A DNA stretch of 12,144 nt from Gammaproteobacteria bacterium (GTDB taxonomy: Bacteria > Pseudomonadota > Gammaproteobacteria > DSM-16500): assembly GCA_021323555.1 (NCBI GenBank), contig JAJONP010000052.1:1-12144 (forward strand), read 5' to 3'. The notes under the pieces were generated by a model, which did not search any database, was not told where the DNA came from, and was given only the letters and a program-made list of their open reading frames with translations. Shown in pieces: positions 1 to 7,890 of the stretch; position 1 is the first letter of the stretch, and every line of letters starts with the position of its first letter. Made by a program: the position numbers and the translations under genes.

Positions 1-6
1 TAACCA

Positions 7-68
7 TCCTTTTAATTGGGGGAATTGTGTCGATCTTAATAATAGATTTTAATAAAATTGTCACTCAA
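7..68 (-). promoter_or_regulatory. Putative promoter and RBS of a minus-strand gene beyond the left edge
   Basis: Read on the minus strand, TTGAGT (63-68) is followed after 18 nt by TATTAT (39-44), a fair sigma70-like pair. An alternative pairing is GTGACA (59-64), 17 nt, TATTAA (36-41). About 25 nt further on is AAGGA (7-11), a Shine-Dalgarno-like site ending 6 nt before the window edge. The arrangement suggests that a gene begins immediately left of base 1. In related genomes pgk follows gap, so pgk is a candidate, but nothing of the coding region is visible. Confidence 0.33.
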
Positions 69-70
69 TT

Positions 71-100
71 CGTGGGGATAACTCAGCTCGCAATGACGGC
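71..100 (-). repeat. Degenerate dispersed-repeat relic (GTCATTGCGAG type)
   Basis: The minus strand reads GCCGTCATTGCGAGCTGAG and continues to TTATCCCCACG. The core GTCATTGCGAGC resembles the short intergenic repeats that begin CGTCATTGCGAG and are common in intracellular bacterial genomes. Only one copy is in the window, so its repetitive nature is inferred from the motif and not shown here. Confidence 0.3.
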
Positions 101-231
101 GTAGACACTCAGCGGCTTTTGCCTGAACGGTTACTTTATATTTTATATTCAGTTCCTGCTATAGTATTTCAGAAAAATATCTTTATCAACGCGCGTTTAA
201 GAAAAAAATTTCCAAAAAGGTATCGCTTGTA

Positions 232-462
232 TTACAAAATAGATTTTGGAGGAGTTTTCTCTATGAGATGGTTAATTAATACGTGTAATAAAGTTGATTT
301 TCCACAGCGCCGAATCCCTGTTATCACTTGAATTTCTTCTAACGCTAACTGACGAATTGCAATAACATCGTGTGAGCGCTTGACAATAAGATGATAAGGA
401 ACAGCTTTCCAATGGGCGTTTTGCTCGCTTAATGTTTGCTCGATAGTATTTATAGAATCATT
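232..462 (-). pseudogene. Decayed COG1373-type AAA+ ATPase, N-terminal fragment
   Basis: An open frame of 76 codons runs from just after a stop at 463-465 to a TAA at 232-234. It encodes a segment with ALEEIQVITGIRRCGKSTLL, whose GIRRCGKST (292-318) is a complete Walker A motif. The text around it, including the following hydrophobic helix and the PPKSIL stretch, is typical of the N-terminus of AAA+ ATPases that carry a C-terminal DUF4143 domain. Those proteins are about 370-450 residues long, so over 80% is missing. No in-frame start exists; the only nearby ATG (459-461) is one frame off and meets a stop after three codons, suggesting a frameshift near the 5' end. After the stop no frame restores the Walker B region. 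An antisense reading frame covers the same bases and is not considered real. The family call is firm for the P-loop and less so for the subfamily. Confidence 0.6.
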
Positions 463-514
463 TTACTAACTATAATTAGTAATAATAAGCTTTCTTACTA
501 ATTATAATTAGTAA
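463..514. promoter_or_regulatory. Two tandem 20-bp palindromes upstream of the ATPase relic
   Basis: TTACTAATTATAATTAGTAA (495-514) is a perfect palindrome. TTACTAACTATAATTAGTAA (463-482) is the same palindrome with one changed base. Their starts are 32 bp apart, about three helical turns. They lie directly upstream of the ATPase fragment and downstream of gap on the same strand. The repeated, symmetric, AT-only design suggests a dimeric regulator's operator. A terminator for gap is less likely because the stems have almost no GC and no following U-run. Confidence 0.55.
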
Positions 515-538
515 ACATGATAACTGGTTGATTCTAAA

Positions 539-1546
539 TTATTTTGCTGCCATTAATGCTACAGCCACATCCAACATACGGTTAGAAAAGCCCCACTCGT
601 TATCATACCAAGCCAATACTTTCACCAAGTTATTTCCAATCACTTTGGTGCAAGTCACATCAAAAATAGAAGAGGCTGGGTTATGATTAAAATCGACAGA
701 GACGAGCGGCTGCTCATTCATTTCAAAAATACCATGGAGTGAGCCTTCTGATGCTGCCTTAGCAAGTTGATTGACTTCCTCTACTGTTGTGTTGCGTTTA
801 GCAACAAATGTGAAATCAACCACGGAAACATTCATCGTGGGAACTCGAACGGCAAATCCATCTAATTTACCATCCAGTTCAGGTACGACAAGGCCGACTG
901 CTGCTGCAGCACCTGTTTTTGTTGGAATAATAGAATGTGCGGCGGCTCTTGACCGGCGTAAATCCTGATGAGTCACATCAAGCAGTGCTTGGTCATTCGT
1001 ATAAGAATGAATAGTATTCATCAAACCTTTTTCAATCCCAATGCCTTCGTGGAGTATTTTTACGAGAGGTGCTAGACAATTCGTTGTGCAAGAAGCATTT
1101 GAGACAATCGTGTGGCTAGATTTTAGAGTTGTATGATTAACGCCATAGACAATAGTTGCATCAACGTTGGTTGCGGGTGCTGAAATTAATACTTTTTTTG
1201 CGCCACCCTCAAGATGCGTTGTGGCTTTTTCTTTACTCGTAAAAGATCCCGTACATTCAAGAACGACATCAATATCTAATTTTTTCCAAGGTAAATTCCG
1301 AGGGTCCCGATCTGCAACCAGGGAAATTGTATCGCCATTCACAATCATATTTTGGCCTGAAATGACTACTTCACCAGGAAATTTTCCATGGGTGGAATCA
1401 TAACGAGTTAAATGTGCAGTCGTATTACTATCCCCTAAATCATTGATTGCAACAATTTGAATTTCAGGATGATGCTTTCCCTCGTAATGTGCACGTAAAA
1501 TATTTCGACCAATACGGCCATAGCCATTAATTGCAACGCGAATCAT
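539..1546 (-). CDS. gap: Type I glyceraldehyde-3-phosphate dehydrogenase
   Basis: This cytosolic glycolytic/gluconeogenic enzyme interconverts glyceraldehyde 3-phosphate and 1,3-bisphosphoglycerate using NAD. The 335-residue length is normal for the family. The N-terminal Rossmann motif INGYGRIGR (residues 6-14) and Asp36 in AINDLGD fit NAD preference. The active-site signature [13 protein letters not shown] places the catalytic cysteine at residue 153, and His180 in NTIHSYTND is the general base. The catalytic-domain segments IIPTKTGAA and DGFAVRVPT are present, as is the C-terminal [11 protein letters not shown]. The start is fixed by an AGGAGG at 1557-1562. The gene follows tkt on the same strand with a 14-nt gap, so the two are almost certainly co-transcribed. 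The gene that usually follows in relatives, pgk, is not seen in the 538 bases downstream. Nothing in the sequence suggests damage. Confidence 0.97.
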   Translation of the reverse strand: MIRVAINGYGRIGRNILRAHYEGKHHPEIQIVAINDLGDSNTTAHLTRYDSTHGKFPGEVVISGQNMIVNGDTISLVADRDPRNLPWKKLDIDVVLECTGSFTSKEKATTHLEGGAKKVLISAPATNVDATIVYGVNHTTLKSSHTIVSNASCTTNCLAPLVKILHEGIGIEKGLMNTIHSYTNDQALLDVTHQDLRRSRAAAHSIIPTKTGAAAAVGLVVPELDGKLDGFAVRVPTMNVSVVDFTFVAKRNTTVEEVNQLAKAASEGSLHGIFEMNEQPLVSVDFNHNPASSIFDVTCTKVIGNNLVKVLAWYDNEWGFSNRMLDVAVALMAAK

Positions 1547-1556
1547 GGTTTCATTT

Positions 1557-1562
1557 CCTCCT
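1557..1562 (-). promoter_or_regulatory. Strong RBS of gap overlapping the tkt stop codon
   Basis: AGGAGG on the minus strand sits 10 nt before the gap ATG and shares bases with the tkt TAG stop (1561-1563). A ribosome ending tkt therefore stops on the gap initiation site, which favours coupled translation. It also settles the gap start. Confidence 0.8.
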
Positions 1563-3570
1563 ACACTTTTTCTCTTGATAGTAATAATTCTTTTGTGACT
1601 GCTACTACGTGTTCAATGGTAAAACCATATTCTTTAAAAACATCCTTGGCAGGCGCGGATGCGCCAAAACGATCAATGCCTATCACTCTTCCCTGAGAAC
1701 CGACAAATTGATACCAAAAAGCACTGACACCTGCTTCAATGGCTATACGTGCCGTGACACGTTTGGGCAACACTTTTTCTTGATACGCACTCTCTTGTGC
1801 CAAAAATACAGTTGTCGATGGCATGGAGACCACGCGCACTTGCCTACCTGCTTCCATCAATTCTTTTGCAGCAGCTACAGCAAGAGCCACTTCCGAACCA
1901 GTCGCAATCATAATCATTTCGGGTAGGTCATTGCAATCAATTAACACATAACCACCGCGCGCGATATTCGAAAGTGTTGTTGCATCACGTTCTATGTAAG
2001 GAACATTTTGGCGAGTGAACAATAAGCAAGAAGGCCCATTGTGTTCAATGGCTTTTTGCCAGGCAACAGCCGATTCTACTGTATCACAAGGTCGCCAGAC
2101 GACCAGATTTGGAATTAAGCGTAAGCTTGCTGTATGTTCTACAGCTTGATGTGTTGGGCCATCTTCGCCCAAGCCAATGGAATCATGTGTATAAACAAAA
2201 ATAACACGCTGTCGCATGAGTGCTGCAAGACGTACTGCATTACGCGCGTAATCTGAAAAAGTTAAAAATGTGCCGCCATACGGAATTAAACCACCATATA
2301 AGGCGATTCCATTCATAATAGCTGACATACCGAATTCGCGCACACCATAATGGATATATTGTCCTTCAGGTGTTGCTTTAGAAAAAACCTGTGCGCCTTT
2401 CCAATGTGTTAAATTCGATTCTGTTAAATCGGCGGAGCCACCTAATAATTCAGGTAATATTTTAGAAAAATGATTTAAACACACCTGCGATGCCTTGCGT
2501 GTGGCCATTGTTTCTTTTTTTTGATTCATTTCATCGAGTAATGTATTCACGGCAGGGAGCCAATTCTCCGGCAAGCGTTTTTCTATGCGTCGCATTAATT
2601 CATGCGCCATTTCAGGATAGGCTTTTTGGTAATCCAAAAATAATTTTTGCCAGGCTTGCTCTCGTTGGCTGCCTTTGGCATGCGCATCCCAGGCTTGATA
2701 AATTTCATCTGGGATGAAAAAAGCAGGGTGTGGCCAGTGGAGATTTTTTCGTGTTGCAGCAATTTCTATATCACCGAGTGCTGCACCGTGTGTTTGTGCA
2801 GTGCCTGCAAGTGTCGGCGCACCATATCCAATCGTTGTTTTGCAACAAATAATACTGGGTTTATCAGTGACAGCTTGTGCCGCCAGAATCGCCTTGTGGA
2901 TAGCATCGCTATCATGGCCATCTATGCCAGGCACTACATGCCAGCCATAACTCTCAAAACGCAAAGGTGTACTATCTGTAAACCAGCCATCTACGTCACC
3001 ATCAATAGAGATAGCATTATCATCATAAAATACAATTAATTTACCTAGCCCCAACGTACCTGCCAGTGAGCAGACTTCATGTGAAATTCCTTCCATAAGG
3101 CAACCATCACCTACGAATGCATAAGTAAAGTGATTGATAAGAGGAAACCCTTCACGATTAAATTGAGATGCCAAATGTTTTTCAGCAATTGCCATGCCTA
3201 CTGCATTTGCTAACCCTTGCCCTAACGGCCCTGTCGTTGTCTCAACACCAGGTGTATCGCCAAATTCAGGATGGCCAGGTGTTTTAGAATGCAACTGACG
3301 AAATTGTTTAATATCGTCCATCGTTAAATCATAGCCAGTCAAATGCAAAAGCGCATAAAGCAACATGCAGCCATGGCCATTGGAGACTATAAAGCGGTCG
3401 CGATTTAACCAATGGGGGTTGGCAGGGTTATGCTGAAGAAAGTCATTCCATACTACTTCAGCAATGTCAGCCATACCCATGGGCATGCCAGGATGCCCTG
3501 AATTGGCTTTTTGTACAGCATCCACACTTAAAATACGAATCGCATTAGCAAGCTCGCGCTTTGAGAGCAT
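1561..3570 (-). CDS. tkt: Transketolase
   Basis: This thiamine diphosphate enzyme of the non-oxidative pentose phosphate pathway moves two-carbon ketol units between sugar phosphates and links that pathway to glycolysis. At 669 residues it matches E. coli TktA (663). The expected residues are present in order: His26 in [10 protein letters not shown]; the cofactor motif GDG (154-156) closing with Asn185 in [10 protein letters not shown]; His261 in AQTHGAALG; the catalytic Glu412 in [12 protein letters not shown], which activates the cofactor; and His474 in [12 protein letters not shown] for substrate binding. The N-terminal PP, central Pyr and C-terminal domains are all complete. The ATG is preceded by GAGGGG six bases upstream. 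The gene heads an operon with gap and is transcribed away from metK across a 95-bp divergent region. Confidence 0.97.
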   Translation of the reverse strand: MLSKRELANAIRILSVDAVQKANSGHPGMPMGMADIAEVVWNDFLQHNPANPHWLNRDRFIVSNGHGCMLLYALLHLTGYDLTMDDIKQFRQLHSKTPGHPEFGDTPGVETTTGPLGQGLANAVGMAIAEKHLASQFNREGFPLINHFTYAFVGDGCLMEGISHEVCSLAGTLGLGKLIVFYDDNAISIDGDVDGWFTDSTPLRFESYGWHVVPGIDGHDSDAIHKAILAAQAVTDKPSIICCKTTIGYGAPTLAGTAQTHGAALGDIEIAATRKNLHWPHPAFFIPDEIYQAWDAHAKGSQREQAWQKLFLDYQKAYPEMAHELMRRIEKRLPENWLPAVNTLLDEMNQKKETMATRKASQVCLNHFSKILPELLGGSADLTESNLTHWKGAQVFSKATPEGQYIHYGVREFGMSAIMNGIALYGGLIPYGGTFLTFSDYARNAVRLAALMRQRVIFVYTHDSIGLGEDGPTHQAVEHTASLRLIPNLVVWRPCDTVESAVAWQKAIEHNGPSCLLFTRQNVPYIERDATTLSNIARGGYVLIDCNDLPEMIMIATGSEVALAVAAAKELMEAGRQVRVVSMPSTTVFLAQESAYQEKVLPKRVTARIAIEAGVSAFWYQFVGSQGRVIGIDRFGASAPAKDVFKEYGFTIEHVVAVTKELLLSREKV

Positions 3571-3665
3571 TTTTTACCCCTCATGTGATATATAAAAATA
3601 CCGTGAATCTTATCAGAAAAATGCGTATGATGCTCACCTCAATTATTATTGGATGGATAGAAACC
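3571..3665. promoter_or_regulatory. Divergent tkt/metK promoter region
   Basis: These 95 bp must hold both promoters. For tkt (minus strand) the best pair is CTGATA (3611-3616) and TATATA (3589-3594) with a 16-nt spacer, giving a very short leader before GAGGGG (3577-3582). For metK (plus strand) TATGAT (3626-3631) is a plausible -10, with only a weak -35 (GTGAAT, 3603-3608). The two predicted promoters overlap, so they may compete. The space is short for an additional riboswitch, and none was recognised. Confidence 0.35.
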
Positions 3666-4826
3666 ATGGAAAAAGATTTTTTATTTACCTCCGAGTCAGT
3701 TTCTGAAGGACATCCCGATAAAATCGCAGATCAAATTTCAGATGCTATTTTGGATGCCATGCTAAGCCAAGATCCGGGTGCGCGCGTGGCTTGTGAGACA
3801 TTCGTCAAAACAGGGATGGTATTAGTGGGAGGCGAAGTGACTACCTCTGCATGGGTTGATATAGAGCAAATTGCGCGTAATGTCGTACGTGATATAGGTT
3901 ATAGTAGTTCAGAAATGGGTTTTGATTGGGAGTCTTGTGCTGTGATGTCGGCCATTGGCAAGCAATCACCTGATATTGCACAAGGTGTTGACCGTCAAAT
4001 GAGCGAAGATCAAGGCGCAGGTGATCAGGGGCTTATGTTTGGCTATGCCTCTAACGAAACAGCCGTGCTTATGCCTGCTCCCATTTTTTATGCACATGAA
4101 TTAGTAAAACGTCAAGCAAAGCTGAGAAAAGAAAATGTTTTACCCTGGTTACGTCCCGATGCGAAAAGCCAGATTACTTTTCGTTATATCAATGGTGAGC
4201 CTATCGCTATTCAAGCTGTTGTGTTGTCAACACAACATCATCCTGATATAGCCCAGTCTAATTTAGTAGAAGCAGTGGTTGAAGAAATCATTAAACCGAC
4301 ACTACCAGACGAATGGATAGATGAAGAAACCAAATTTTATGTCAATCCTACAGGGCGTTTTGTGATTGGAGGTCCTCTAGGAGATTGCGGTTTAACAGGC
4401 AGAAAGATTATAGTTGATACGTATGGTGGCATGGCGCGCCATGGGGGTGGGTGTTTTTCGGGTAAAGATCCTTCTAAAGTAGATCGTTCTGCTGCGTATG
4501 CCGCTCGTTATGTGGCTAAAAATATTGTCGCAGCAGGTATTGCTGACCGTTGTGAAATTCAAGTGTCTTATGCCATAGGTGTTGCTGAACCTATTTCAAT
4601 TTATGTGGATACGTTCCATACAGGTAAAATTTCAGATCATGAAATTATTACATTAATACGCGAATATTTTGATTTACGGCCCTACGGTATTATCAAAATG
4701 TTAGATTTACTCAAGCCTGTTTATCGCCAAACAGCGAGCTATGGTCATTTTGGAAGAGAAGATATTGATGTGAGTTGGGAAAAAACAGATCAAGCCGAGA
4801 ATTTACGGAAGGCAGCAAAATTATGA
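3666..4826 (+). CDS. metK: S-adenosylmethionine synthetase
   Basis: MetK condenses methionine and ATP into S-adenosylmethionine, the cell's main methyl donor, acting as a cytosolic tetramer. The 386-residue product starts [19 protein letters not shown], the normal MetK N-terminus. The frame is open 35 codons further upstream, but that stretch runs through the divergent promoter region and has no family resemblance, so the ATG at 3666 is chosen despite only a weak GGA-rich ribosome site. Visible signatures are [13 protein letters not shown] (15-27), the ATP motif [12 protein letters not shown] (117-128) and the phosphate-binding loop [19 protein letters not shown] (260-278). In that loop Cys262 replaces the more usual Ala, which is unlikely to matter. 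The stop overlaps the ahcY start (ATGA), so the pair forms an operon serving the activated methyl cycle. Confidence 0.96.
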   Translation: MEKDFLFTSESVSEGHPDKIADQISDAILDAMLSQDPGARVACETFVKTGMVLVGGEVTTSAWVDIEQIARNVVRDIGYSSSEMGFDWESCAVMSAIGKQSPDIAQGVDRQMSEDQGAGDQGLMFGYASNETAVLMPAPIFYAHELVKRQAKLRKENVLPWLRPDAKSQITFRYINGEPIAIQAVVLSTQHHPDIAQSNLVEAVVEEIIKPTLPDEWIDEETKFYVNPTGRFVIGGPLGDCGLTGRKIIVDTYGGMARHGGGCFSGKDPSKVDRSAAYAARYVAKNIVAAGIADRCEIQVSYAIGVAEPISIYVDTFHTGKISDHEIITLIREYFDLRPYGIIKMLDLLKPVYRQTASYGHFGREDIDVSWEKTDQAENLRKAAKL

Positions 4827-6136
4827 TGAAGAATGTTTTAATGGCAGATTATACAGACTATAAAGTAGCAGACATGAGTCTTGCCGATTGGGGGCGCAAA
4901 GAAATTCGTATCGCGGAAACGGAAATGCCAGGATTGATGGCATTGCGCGATATCCACAAAAATAAAAAACCTTTAAAAGGCGCTCGTATCGCAGGCTGCT
5001 TACACATGACGGTGCAAACAGCCGTGTTAATTGAAACACTCGTTGCATTAGGTGCAGAAGTGCGTTGGTCTTCCTGCAATATTTTCTCGACACAAGATCA
5101 TGCGGCGGCGGCTATTGCAAAAGCGGGGATTCCTGTTTTTGCCTGGAAAGGAGAAACAGAAGAAGAATACTGGTGGTGCGTAGAACAATCCATCGCAGGA
5201 CCTGATGGGTGGCATCCTAATTTATTATTAGATGATGGGGGTGATCTCACGGCTTTATTACATCAAAAATACCCTGATTTATTAAAGCAAATAAAAGGTG
5301 TTTCTGAAGAAACAACGACAGGCGTGCATCGTCTTTATGAAATGCATAAAGCAGGCACATTAAAAATTCCTGCGATTAACGTCAATGATTCAGTGACTAA
5401 ATCAAAGTTCGATAACTTATATGGTTGTAGAGAATCCTTGGTGGATGGCATCAAACGTGCAACCGATGTGATGATCGCTGGAAAAATTGCTGTGGTATGT
5501 GGGTATGGCGATGTCGGTAAAGGCTGCGCGCATTCTTTACGCGCGTTAGGTGCGACTGTTTTAATTACTGAAATTGATCCTATCTGTGCGTTACAAGCCG
5601 CGATGGAAGGTTATCGTGTGGTGACAATGGAGGATGTAGCTGCCCAGGGCAATATTTTTGTGACAGCAACAGGTAATTGTAATGTGATTAGTCATGAACA
5701 CATGTTAAGAATGTCAGATCAATCTATTGTATGCAATATTGGACATTTTGATTCAGAAATTGATATTGCATCTCTCCGCCAATACCGTTGGGAAAATATT
5801 AAGCCTCAAGTCGATCACGTGATTTTCCCTGATGGAAAACGCATTATTATTTTAGCCGAAGGGCGTTTAGTCAATTTAGGTTGTGCGACAGGACATGCGA
5901 GTTTTGTGATGTCAACCTCGTTTACCAATCAAGTGTTAGCACAATTAGAGTTATGGCAACATACTGAAAAATATCCATTAGGGGTTTATATCTTGCCGAA
6001 AAAGCTCGATGAAATGGTCGCACGTTTGCATATTGATAAACTGGGCGTCAAACTAACAACACTCACGCAAGAGCAAGCAAACTATTTAAACGTGCCAGTC
6101 AATGGCCCTTATAAATCAGAGCAATATCGTTATTAA
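4823..6136 (+). CDS. ahcY: Adenosylhomocysteinase (SAH hydrolase)
   Basis: The enzyme splits S-adenosylhomocysteine, the inhibitory by-product of SAM-dependent methylation, into adenosine and homocysteine, using tightly bound NAD. The 437-residue length fits the bacterial family. Signature 1, [16 protein letters not shown], is at 83-98; signature 2 with the NAD loop, [17 protein letters not shown], is at 220-236. The substrate/NAD segment [16 protein letters not shown] (187-201) carries the catalytic Lys194 and Asp198 region, and the C-terminus ends in the usual [12 protein letters not shown] 4823 overlaps the metK stop by 4 bp and follows GGAAGG (4807-4812). ATGs at 4826 and 4841 are alternatives, and the last would begin MADYTDYKV as in many homologues. 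Overlap with metK implies coupled expression of SAM synthesis and SAH removal. Confidence 0.96.
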   Translation: MMKNVLMADYTDYKVADMSLADWGRKEIRIAETEMPGLMALRDIHKNKKPLKGARIAGCLHMTVQTAVLIETLVALGAEVRWSSCNIFSTQDHAAAAIAKAGIPVFAWKGETEEEYWWCVEQSIAGPDGWHPNLLLDDGGDLTALLHQKYPDLLKQIKGVSEETTTGVHRLYEMHKAGTLKIPAINVNDSVTKSKFDNLYGCRESLVDGIKRATDVMIAGKIAVVCGYGDVGKGCAHSLRALGATVLITEIDPICALQAAMEGYRVVTMEDVAAQGNIFVTATGNCNVISHEHMLRMSDQSIVCNIGHFDSEIDIASLRQYRWENIKPQVDHVIFPDGKRIIILAEGRLVNLGCATGHASFVMSTSFTNQVLAQLELWQHTEKYPLGVYILPKKLDEMVARLHIDKLGVKLTTLTQEQANYLNVPVNGPYKSEQYRY

Positions 6137-6169
6137 AAGTCATTATGAGATAGTATTTTAATCAAACCA

Positions 6170-6178
6170 TGCTAAAAT
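6170..6178 (+). promoter_or_regulatory. Putative extended -10 promoter for the coiled-coil gene
   Basis: TGCTAAAAT is an extended -10 (TG, one base, TAAAAT with 5 of 6 consensus bases), 48 nt before the ATG at 6226. No good -35 lies 17 nt upstream, which extended -10 promoters can tolerate. No terminator hairpin is visible between ahcY and this site, so read-through from ahcY is also possible. Confidence 0.38.
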
Positions 6179-6225
6179 TAAAAAAATAGGACATATTATT
6201 CACCTACTAAAAGAAAGAGGTTCTT

Positions 6226-6696
6226 ATGGCTGCCCTGCCTGCATTTGATACACATGCGTATGTAAAACGATTGAAAGCCGCAGGCTTTAATGAAGCTCAA
6301 GCCGAAGCCCAGGCAGAGTTGCAATCTGATGTTTTATCTTCTCTCGTCACAGAAAAATTGGCCACGAAAGAAGATATTAATGAACTCAAAAATGATATCA
6401 AGGAACTGAGAAATGAATTAAAAGGTGACATGGTAGAACTGAGAAATGAATTAAAAGGTGACATGGTAGAGCTGAGAAATGAATTAAAGGGTGACATGGT
6501 AGAACTGAGGAATGAATTAAAGGGTGACATGGTAGAACTGAGAAATGAGTTAAAAAATGACATTGTCCGTGTTGAAAATGAAACTAAGCAGGAATTTATC
6601 CGAGTCATGGGAAGGTTTAATCAACTTAACTGGATGATTGGGTTCTTACTGACAGGCACTCTTACTATTTTGTTTAAATTATTTCTTCATAGCTAA
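6226..6696 (+). CDS. DUF1640-like coiled-coil protein with C-terminal membrane anchor
   Basis: The 156-residue product has three parts. Residues 1-50 contain FDTHAYVKRLKAAGFNEAQA and LATKEDI, the pattern of small bacterial proteins of the DUF1640/CCDC90 family. Residues 51-130 form a charged coiled coil made mostly of an 11-residue unit, ELRNELKGDMV, repeated about five times. Residues 134-154 are a hydrophobic segment (NWMIGFLLTGTLTILFKLFL) that should anchor the C-terminus in the inner membrane, leaving the coil in the cytoplasm or periplasm. AAAGAGG (6214-6220) lies 5 nt before the ATG, supporting the start. The eukaryotic relatives are mitochondrial membrane scaffolds; the bacterial role is unknown. 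Eleven-residue periodicity indicates a hendecad coil and not a classic heptad coil. The family call rests on domain architecture and the N-terminal pattern. Confidence 0.75.
   Translation: MAALPAFDTHAYVKRLKAAGFNEAQAEAQAELQSDVLSSLVTEKLATKEDINELKNDIKELRNELKGDMVELRNELKGDMVELRNELKGDMVELRNELKGDMVELRNELKNDIVRVENETKQEFIRVMGRFNQLNWMIGFLLTGTLTILFKLFLHS
6403..6567 (+). repeat. Five tandem 33-bp repeats inside the coiled-coil gene
   Basis: Units start at 6403, 6436, 6469, 6502 and 6535. The first two are identical, the third and fourth differ by two or three bases, and the fifth diverges in its last third (KNDIV in place of KGDMV). A shorter degenerate unit (ELKNDIK) precedes them. All changes keep the frame, as any gain or loss of 33 bp would. 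Near-identity at the DNA level, including third positions, indicates recent duplication by slippage or recombination. Confidence 0.92.
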
Positions 6697-6811
6697 GAGG
6701 TTTTTAACAACTTTTTTTGTTTGACATCCCATACTTTCTAATTTGGCGTAACGGTATACATGTTTATTATTTATAAAATCTGAAGATTGAAACAACATGT
6801 TACTCGCTTAT

Positions 6812-6832
6812 TTTTCAAAAGCCATTTGAAAA
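6812..6832. repeat. Inverted repeat between the coiled-coil and membrane-protein genes
   Basis: TTTTCAAA (6812-6819) and TTTGAAAA (6825-6832) form perfect 8-bp arms around AGCCA. It lies 12 bp upstream of the putative -35 for the next gene, so an operator is possible. The stem is AT-rich and has no following T-run, which argues against an intrinsic terminator. Confidence 0.35.
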
Positions 6833-6843
6833 GTGAATAAATG

Positions 6844-6872
6844 TTTACTTTAAGAAAATAATAAAGTATATT
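6844..6872 (+). promoter_or_regulatory. Putative promoter of the multi-pass membrane protein gene
   Basis: TTTACT (6844-6849) and TATATT (6867-6872) are separated by 17 nt and match the sigma70 consensus at 4 and 5 of 6 positions. The start codon lies 43 nt downstream of the -10. In so AT-rich a leader such pairs can occur by chance. Confidence 0.38.
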
Positions 6873-6914
6873 TTTTATCCTTCCATATTTTTGATAATTT
6901 TAAAGAGGATTAGT

Positions 6915-7787
6915 ATGGCTTTGGAAATCCCTAATGCTTATTTGACGCTAGTTAATGAAATACTGAGCACAGCAACAGCAGGAGTAACCACTCTAACAGC
7001 AGGTGTCGCGCTCGTTGCTTTAGGCACAGTGGGTGCAAGTAGTGCTTTTCTTGCATTGCCTGTGTTGGCTCCCGTGGTGTTAGTAGGCTCTGTAGCTCTG
7101 TCGAAGCTCCTGCATGCGGGTATGTTACACACGCATGATTTAAGAACAGAAGAGGAAGATAGCTGTTTAGGCAATATAGAAACAGATCCAATGACTTCCC
7201 TTAGAAATCGAGAGCTTTTTTCAGGCCTTGGACTTGGAGGCATTGCAGCAGGCACAGCGGTAGTGGCGAACAATCATGTGCTTTACTCAGGATTAGGCAT
7301 GGTCGGTGGCTTAAGTGCTGGCTTGGCTTTAGCCTCTTTGGGTCTTGCTATTAATGCTATACATGATGCCTATTTTGCGTGGCGCTTATATAGGACAATA
7401 AAGATTCCTGAGCCAAAGTATGCCCCTGCCAAAAGAGCCAAGAGAAACGCTGTTCCGCAAAATCAAGAACAGATAAACGATGAAAAAAAATCTCAGGAGG
7501 TAGCGCTGAGAAGTATGTACTCGTCTATAGTTGCGGCATTCGGTTGGACAGCGGTAACAATGGGCGGCGTTGCAGCAGCAATGTCACTTACTCCTCTGTT
7601 GGTTGCTGCGTGTTTCCTTCTAGGAGGCGTTGCAATTACGGGGGCTCGTTTGTATAACGATGGATTCAACTTTGGTTTTTTTAATAAAAAAGCTAAAGCG
7701 AGCAATCTTTTGGGTGATCCTGAAGCAGCTCTTTCTATGCATTGCCTAGAACGCATAGACATCCGTAGCACACAGCATGGATTATAA
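6915..7787 (+). CDS. Glycine/alanine-rich multi-pass membrane protein, function unknown
   Basis: Not recognised as a named family. The 290-residue product has three long hydrophobic blocks, at residues about 22-65, 102-148 and 203-243. Each can fold as a two-helix membrane hairpin and each is followed by a polar linker. The second and third blocks end similarly (FAWRLYR at 154-160, ITGARLYND at 241-249), so the protein may be built from a repeated hairpin unit. An acidic linker (RTEEEDSC, 77-84) and a basic linker (AKRAKRNA, 172-179) separate the blocks. The start is ATG 6915, with AAGAGGA (6903-6909) 5 nt before it; the in-frame TTG at 6891 lies upstream of that site and is rejected. There is no cleavable signal peptide. 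In Legionellales, orphan proteins with hydrophobic hairpins are sometimes Dot/Icm effectors, but no clear secretion signal is seen here. Confidence 0.75.
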   Translation: MALEIPNAYLTLVNEILSTATAGVTTLTAGVALVALGTVGASSAFLALPVLAPVVLVGSVALSKLLHAGMLHTHDLRTEEEDSCLGNIETDPMTSLRNRELFSGLGLGGIAAGTAVVANNHVLYSGLGMVGGLSAGLALASLGLAINAIHDAYFAWRLYRTIKIPEPKYAPAKRAKRNAVPQNQEQINDEKKSQEVALRSMYSSIVAAFGWTAVTMGGVAAAMSLTPLLVAACFLLGGVAITGARLYNDGFNFGFFNKKAKASNLLGDPEAALSMHCLERIDIRSTQHGL

Positions 7788-7813
7788 GCATTATAAATCA
7801 CAATGATTTTAGA

Positions 7814-7873
7814 GAGTTTGATTTGATGAGGTATGACCTACCCAAAGTGCGTTTTATCTCTCTCATCAAACTC
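7814..7873 (+). repeat. Inverted repeat in the leader of the orphan soluble protein
   Basis: GAGTTTGAT (7814-7822) pairs with ATCAAACTC (7865-7873), and TTTGATGAG (7822-7830) can pair with CTCATCAAA (7862-7870). The two pairings share bases and are mutually exclusive in part. The stem ends 17 nt before the next ATG, which lacks a clear Shine-Dalgarno. It may act in the RNA leader or as a protein-binding site; it could also be part of a weak terminator for the gene before. Confidence 0.4.
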
Positions 7874-7890
7874 AGAATTGAAATACTACT

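Noticed and set aside
119..331. A 70-codon plus-strand reading frame
   Set aside because: It is antisense to the ATPase relic, whose minus-strand frame has a perfect Walker A; the plus-strand peptide has no family pattern and no ribosome site.
463..514. Intrinsic terminator for gap
   Set aside because: The stems are almost pure AT and lack a following U-run on the minus strand; the tandem palindrome design fits a binding site better.
771..1403. Plus-strand frames of 65 and 78 codons opposite gap
   Set aside because: They are shadows of the highly conserved gap coding sequence, with no family features of their own.
3561..3665. N-terminal extension of metK by 35 codons
   Set aside because: The extension overlaps the tkt start and the divergent promoter region; MetK family proteins begin near [11 protein letters not shown].
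3571..3665. SAM or SAH riboswitch before metK
   Set aside because: The space is only 95 bp and shared with the tkt promoter, and no recognisable riboswitch core or expression platform was seen. A covariance-model scan would be decisive.
6403..6567. Possible CRISPR-like array from regular 33-bp repeats
   Set aside because: The units are directly tandem with no spacers and encode an in-frame coiled coil.
6297..6608. A 103-codon minus-strand frame with serine/phenylalanine-rich repeats
   Set aside because: It is the antisense shadow of the 33-bp repeats in the coiled-coil gene; openness follows from the repeat.
6721..6759. Perfect TTGACA (6721-6726) as a promoter
   Set aside because: No acceptable -10 lies 16-18 nt downstream; the nearest TATAC is 28 nt away.
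6891..6914. TTG start giving eight extra residues to the membrane protein
   Set aside because: The strong AAGAGGA site at 6903-6909 lies inside this stretch and serves ATG 6915.
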